From Actinomycetes bacterium (GTDB taxonomy: Bacteria; Actinomycetota; Acidimicrobiia; Spongiisociales; UBA5794): DNA of 7,197 nucleotides. Below are positions 6,536-7,197 of the stretch, in pieces (position 1 is the first letter of the stretch; every line of letters begins with the position of its first letter). The position numbers were made by a program, and so were the translations under genes. Below the pieces are notes generated by a model. It had not been told where the DNA came from. It did no database searches and saw nothing but the letters and a program-made list of their open reading frames with translations. The stretch lies in the NCBI GenBank assembly GCA_023336765.1, contig JAMBLL010000281.1:1-7197 (forward strand). The letters are read 5' to 3'.

Positions 6536-7161
6536 TCATTCCTCCGGGTGTTCCGGGGGTTGTGTTCGGAACGAGGGCCGATGGTGACGCTCGCAGCGAT
6601 GAACACGCCCGCAATGTGTTCTCGACCCGTTTCGGCATCTCGCGTGACTGGGCAACGGTCAAACAGGTCCACGGAACGGTCATCGCCACTGCTGATGCTC
6701 CTGGCTTCCAGGGCGAAGCAGACGGCTTGACGACCGACGTGGTGGGTCTCCCTTTGGCCATCGCCACTGCAGACTGTGTCCCGGTTGTTCTGATCGCTGA
6801 ACGGGCAAGAGCCGTCGTCCACGCAGGTTGGCGCGGCGTTGCAGGAGGTGCGGTGTCGGAAGCACTCGGGATCATGAGACGTTCGGGAAACATCGTTACA
6901 CGCGCCGTCATCGGACCACACATAGGGCCATGTTGCTATGAGGTGGGCCAAGAAGTGGTTGATGCCATTGGAGGGTACGAGGCGAGGACCCGTGATGGTG
7001 ATGTGAGCGTTGACCTGGCGGCCGCGACGCGCGCCCAGATCGAAGGGGTCGAAGTCATGGACATGGGCATATGCACGTTCGACGACGGCTCCATGGCATC
7101 CTATCGTCAGGACCGTACACCCGACAGACAGGTGACAGTGGTATGGCTACCCCAGGATTGA
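6532..7161 (+). CDS. pgeF: PgeF/YfiH family protein (multicopper polyphenol oxidase-like fold)
   Basis: This family was once called laccase-like. In E. coli the member PgeF is linked to keeping L-serine out of the MurC-added position of peptidoglycan, and other members act on purine nucleosides. Visible motifs are KQVHG (44-48), EADGLTTD (62-69), ATADCVPV (79-86), VHAGWRG (96-102), IGPHIGPCCYEVG (127-139) and ASYRQDRTPDRQ (189-200). His47, Cys82 and His97 match the expected metal-binding triad. At 209 residues it is shorter than E. coli PgeF (about 243). The GGVS...NLG segment usual between the first TR motif and QVHG is not seen. ATG 6532 overlaps the ftsZ stop as ATGA. Family membership is sure, but the biochemical role in this organism is inferred. 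Confidence 0.93.
   Translation: MIIPPGVPGVVFGTRADGDARSDEHARNVFSTRFGISRDWATVKQVHGTVIATADAPGFQGEADGLTTDVVGLPLAIATADCVPVVLIAERARAVVHAGWRGVAGGAVSEALGIMRRSGNIVTRAVIGPHIGPCCYEVGQEVVDAIGGYEARTRDGDVSVDLAAATRAQIEGVEVMDMGICTFDDGSMASYRQDRTPDRQVTVVWLPQD
7130..7136 (+). promoter_or_regulatory. Probable ribosome binding site for the yggS-type gene
   Basis: AGGTGAC inside the 3' end of pgeF is six bases from ATG 7143. This favours that ATG over TTG 7158, which would overlap the pgeF stop as TTGA. Confidence 0.4.
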
Positions 7162-7197
7162 AAGCGGTCAGAGCCCGGATGGCATCCGCAGCCGCCC
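7143..7197 (+). CDS. yggS: YggS/PLPBP-type pyridoxal phosphate homeostasis protein, N-terminal start (partial)
   Basis: Only 18 codons are present before the window ends. They read MATPGLKAVRARMASAAA. The pattern L..VR.R...AA matches the first helix of YggS/YlmE proteins, which bind pyridoxal phosphate and keep its level in balance. This gene normally follows pgeF in actinobacterial and firmicute clusters, usually with sepF next. The lysine that carries the cofactor would lie beyond the window. The gene overlaps pgeF by 19 bases if ATG 7143 is used. The call relies on a short match and on gene order. Confidence 0.65.
   Translation, partial: MATPGLKAVRARMASAAA

Overview
This window is a segment of a division and cell wall (dcw) cluster, all on the + strand and almost entirely coding. 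The layout is: the 3' end of a probable murD (1-64), ftsW (61-1233), murG (1230-2309), murC (2302-3669), murB (3666-4565), ftsQ (4562-5353), a 66-base non-coding gap, ftsZ (5420-6535), pgeF/yfiH (6532-7161), and the first 18 codons of a yggS-type gene (7143 to the window edge). Every complete gene has the motifs expected of its family, and none looks broken.

The organism is most likely an actinobacterium (Actinomycetota). FtsZ carries the actinobacterial forms of its motifs (GEGGGTGTGGAP, ITTPGLINVDFADVK, VIAAGFD). There is no ftsA between ftsQ and ftsZ, and ftsZ is followed by pgeF and yggS as in actinobacterial dcw clusters. GTG starts and G/C-rich third positions agree with this. murB lies between murC and ftsQ, unlike in Streptomyces and Mycobacterium, where as I recall murB lies elsewhere. 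That hints at a deeper-branching class such as Acidimicrobiia, but this is inference.

The genes form one pathway. MurB and MurC make UDP-MurNAc and add its first amino acid, and MurD adds the second. MurG finishes lipid II at the membrane. FtsW polymerises lipid II at the septum. FtsQ is part of the divisome scaffold, and FtsZ forms the ring that organises it. PgeF is linked to the fidelity of the MurC step.

Nearly all junctions are overlaps of 4 to 19 bases, suggesting one translationally coupled operon. The only gap is before ftsZ. It holds a strong ribosome binding site and a dyad built from 6-base units, the best candidate for separate control of ftsZ. I see no mobile element, RNA gene, CRISPR array or previously undescribed system. 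The findings are modest: the ftsZ leader, some motif departures in FtsW, MurC and MurG, a short PgeF, and the gene order.
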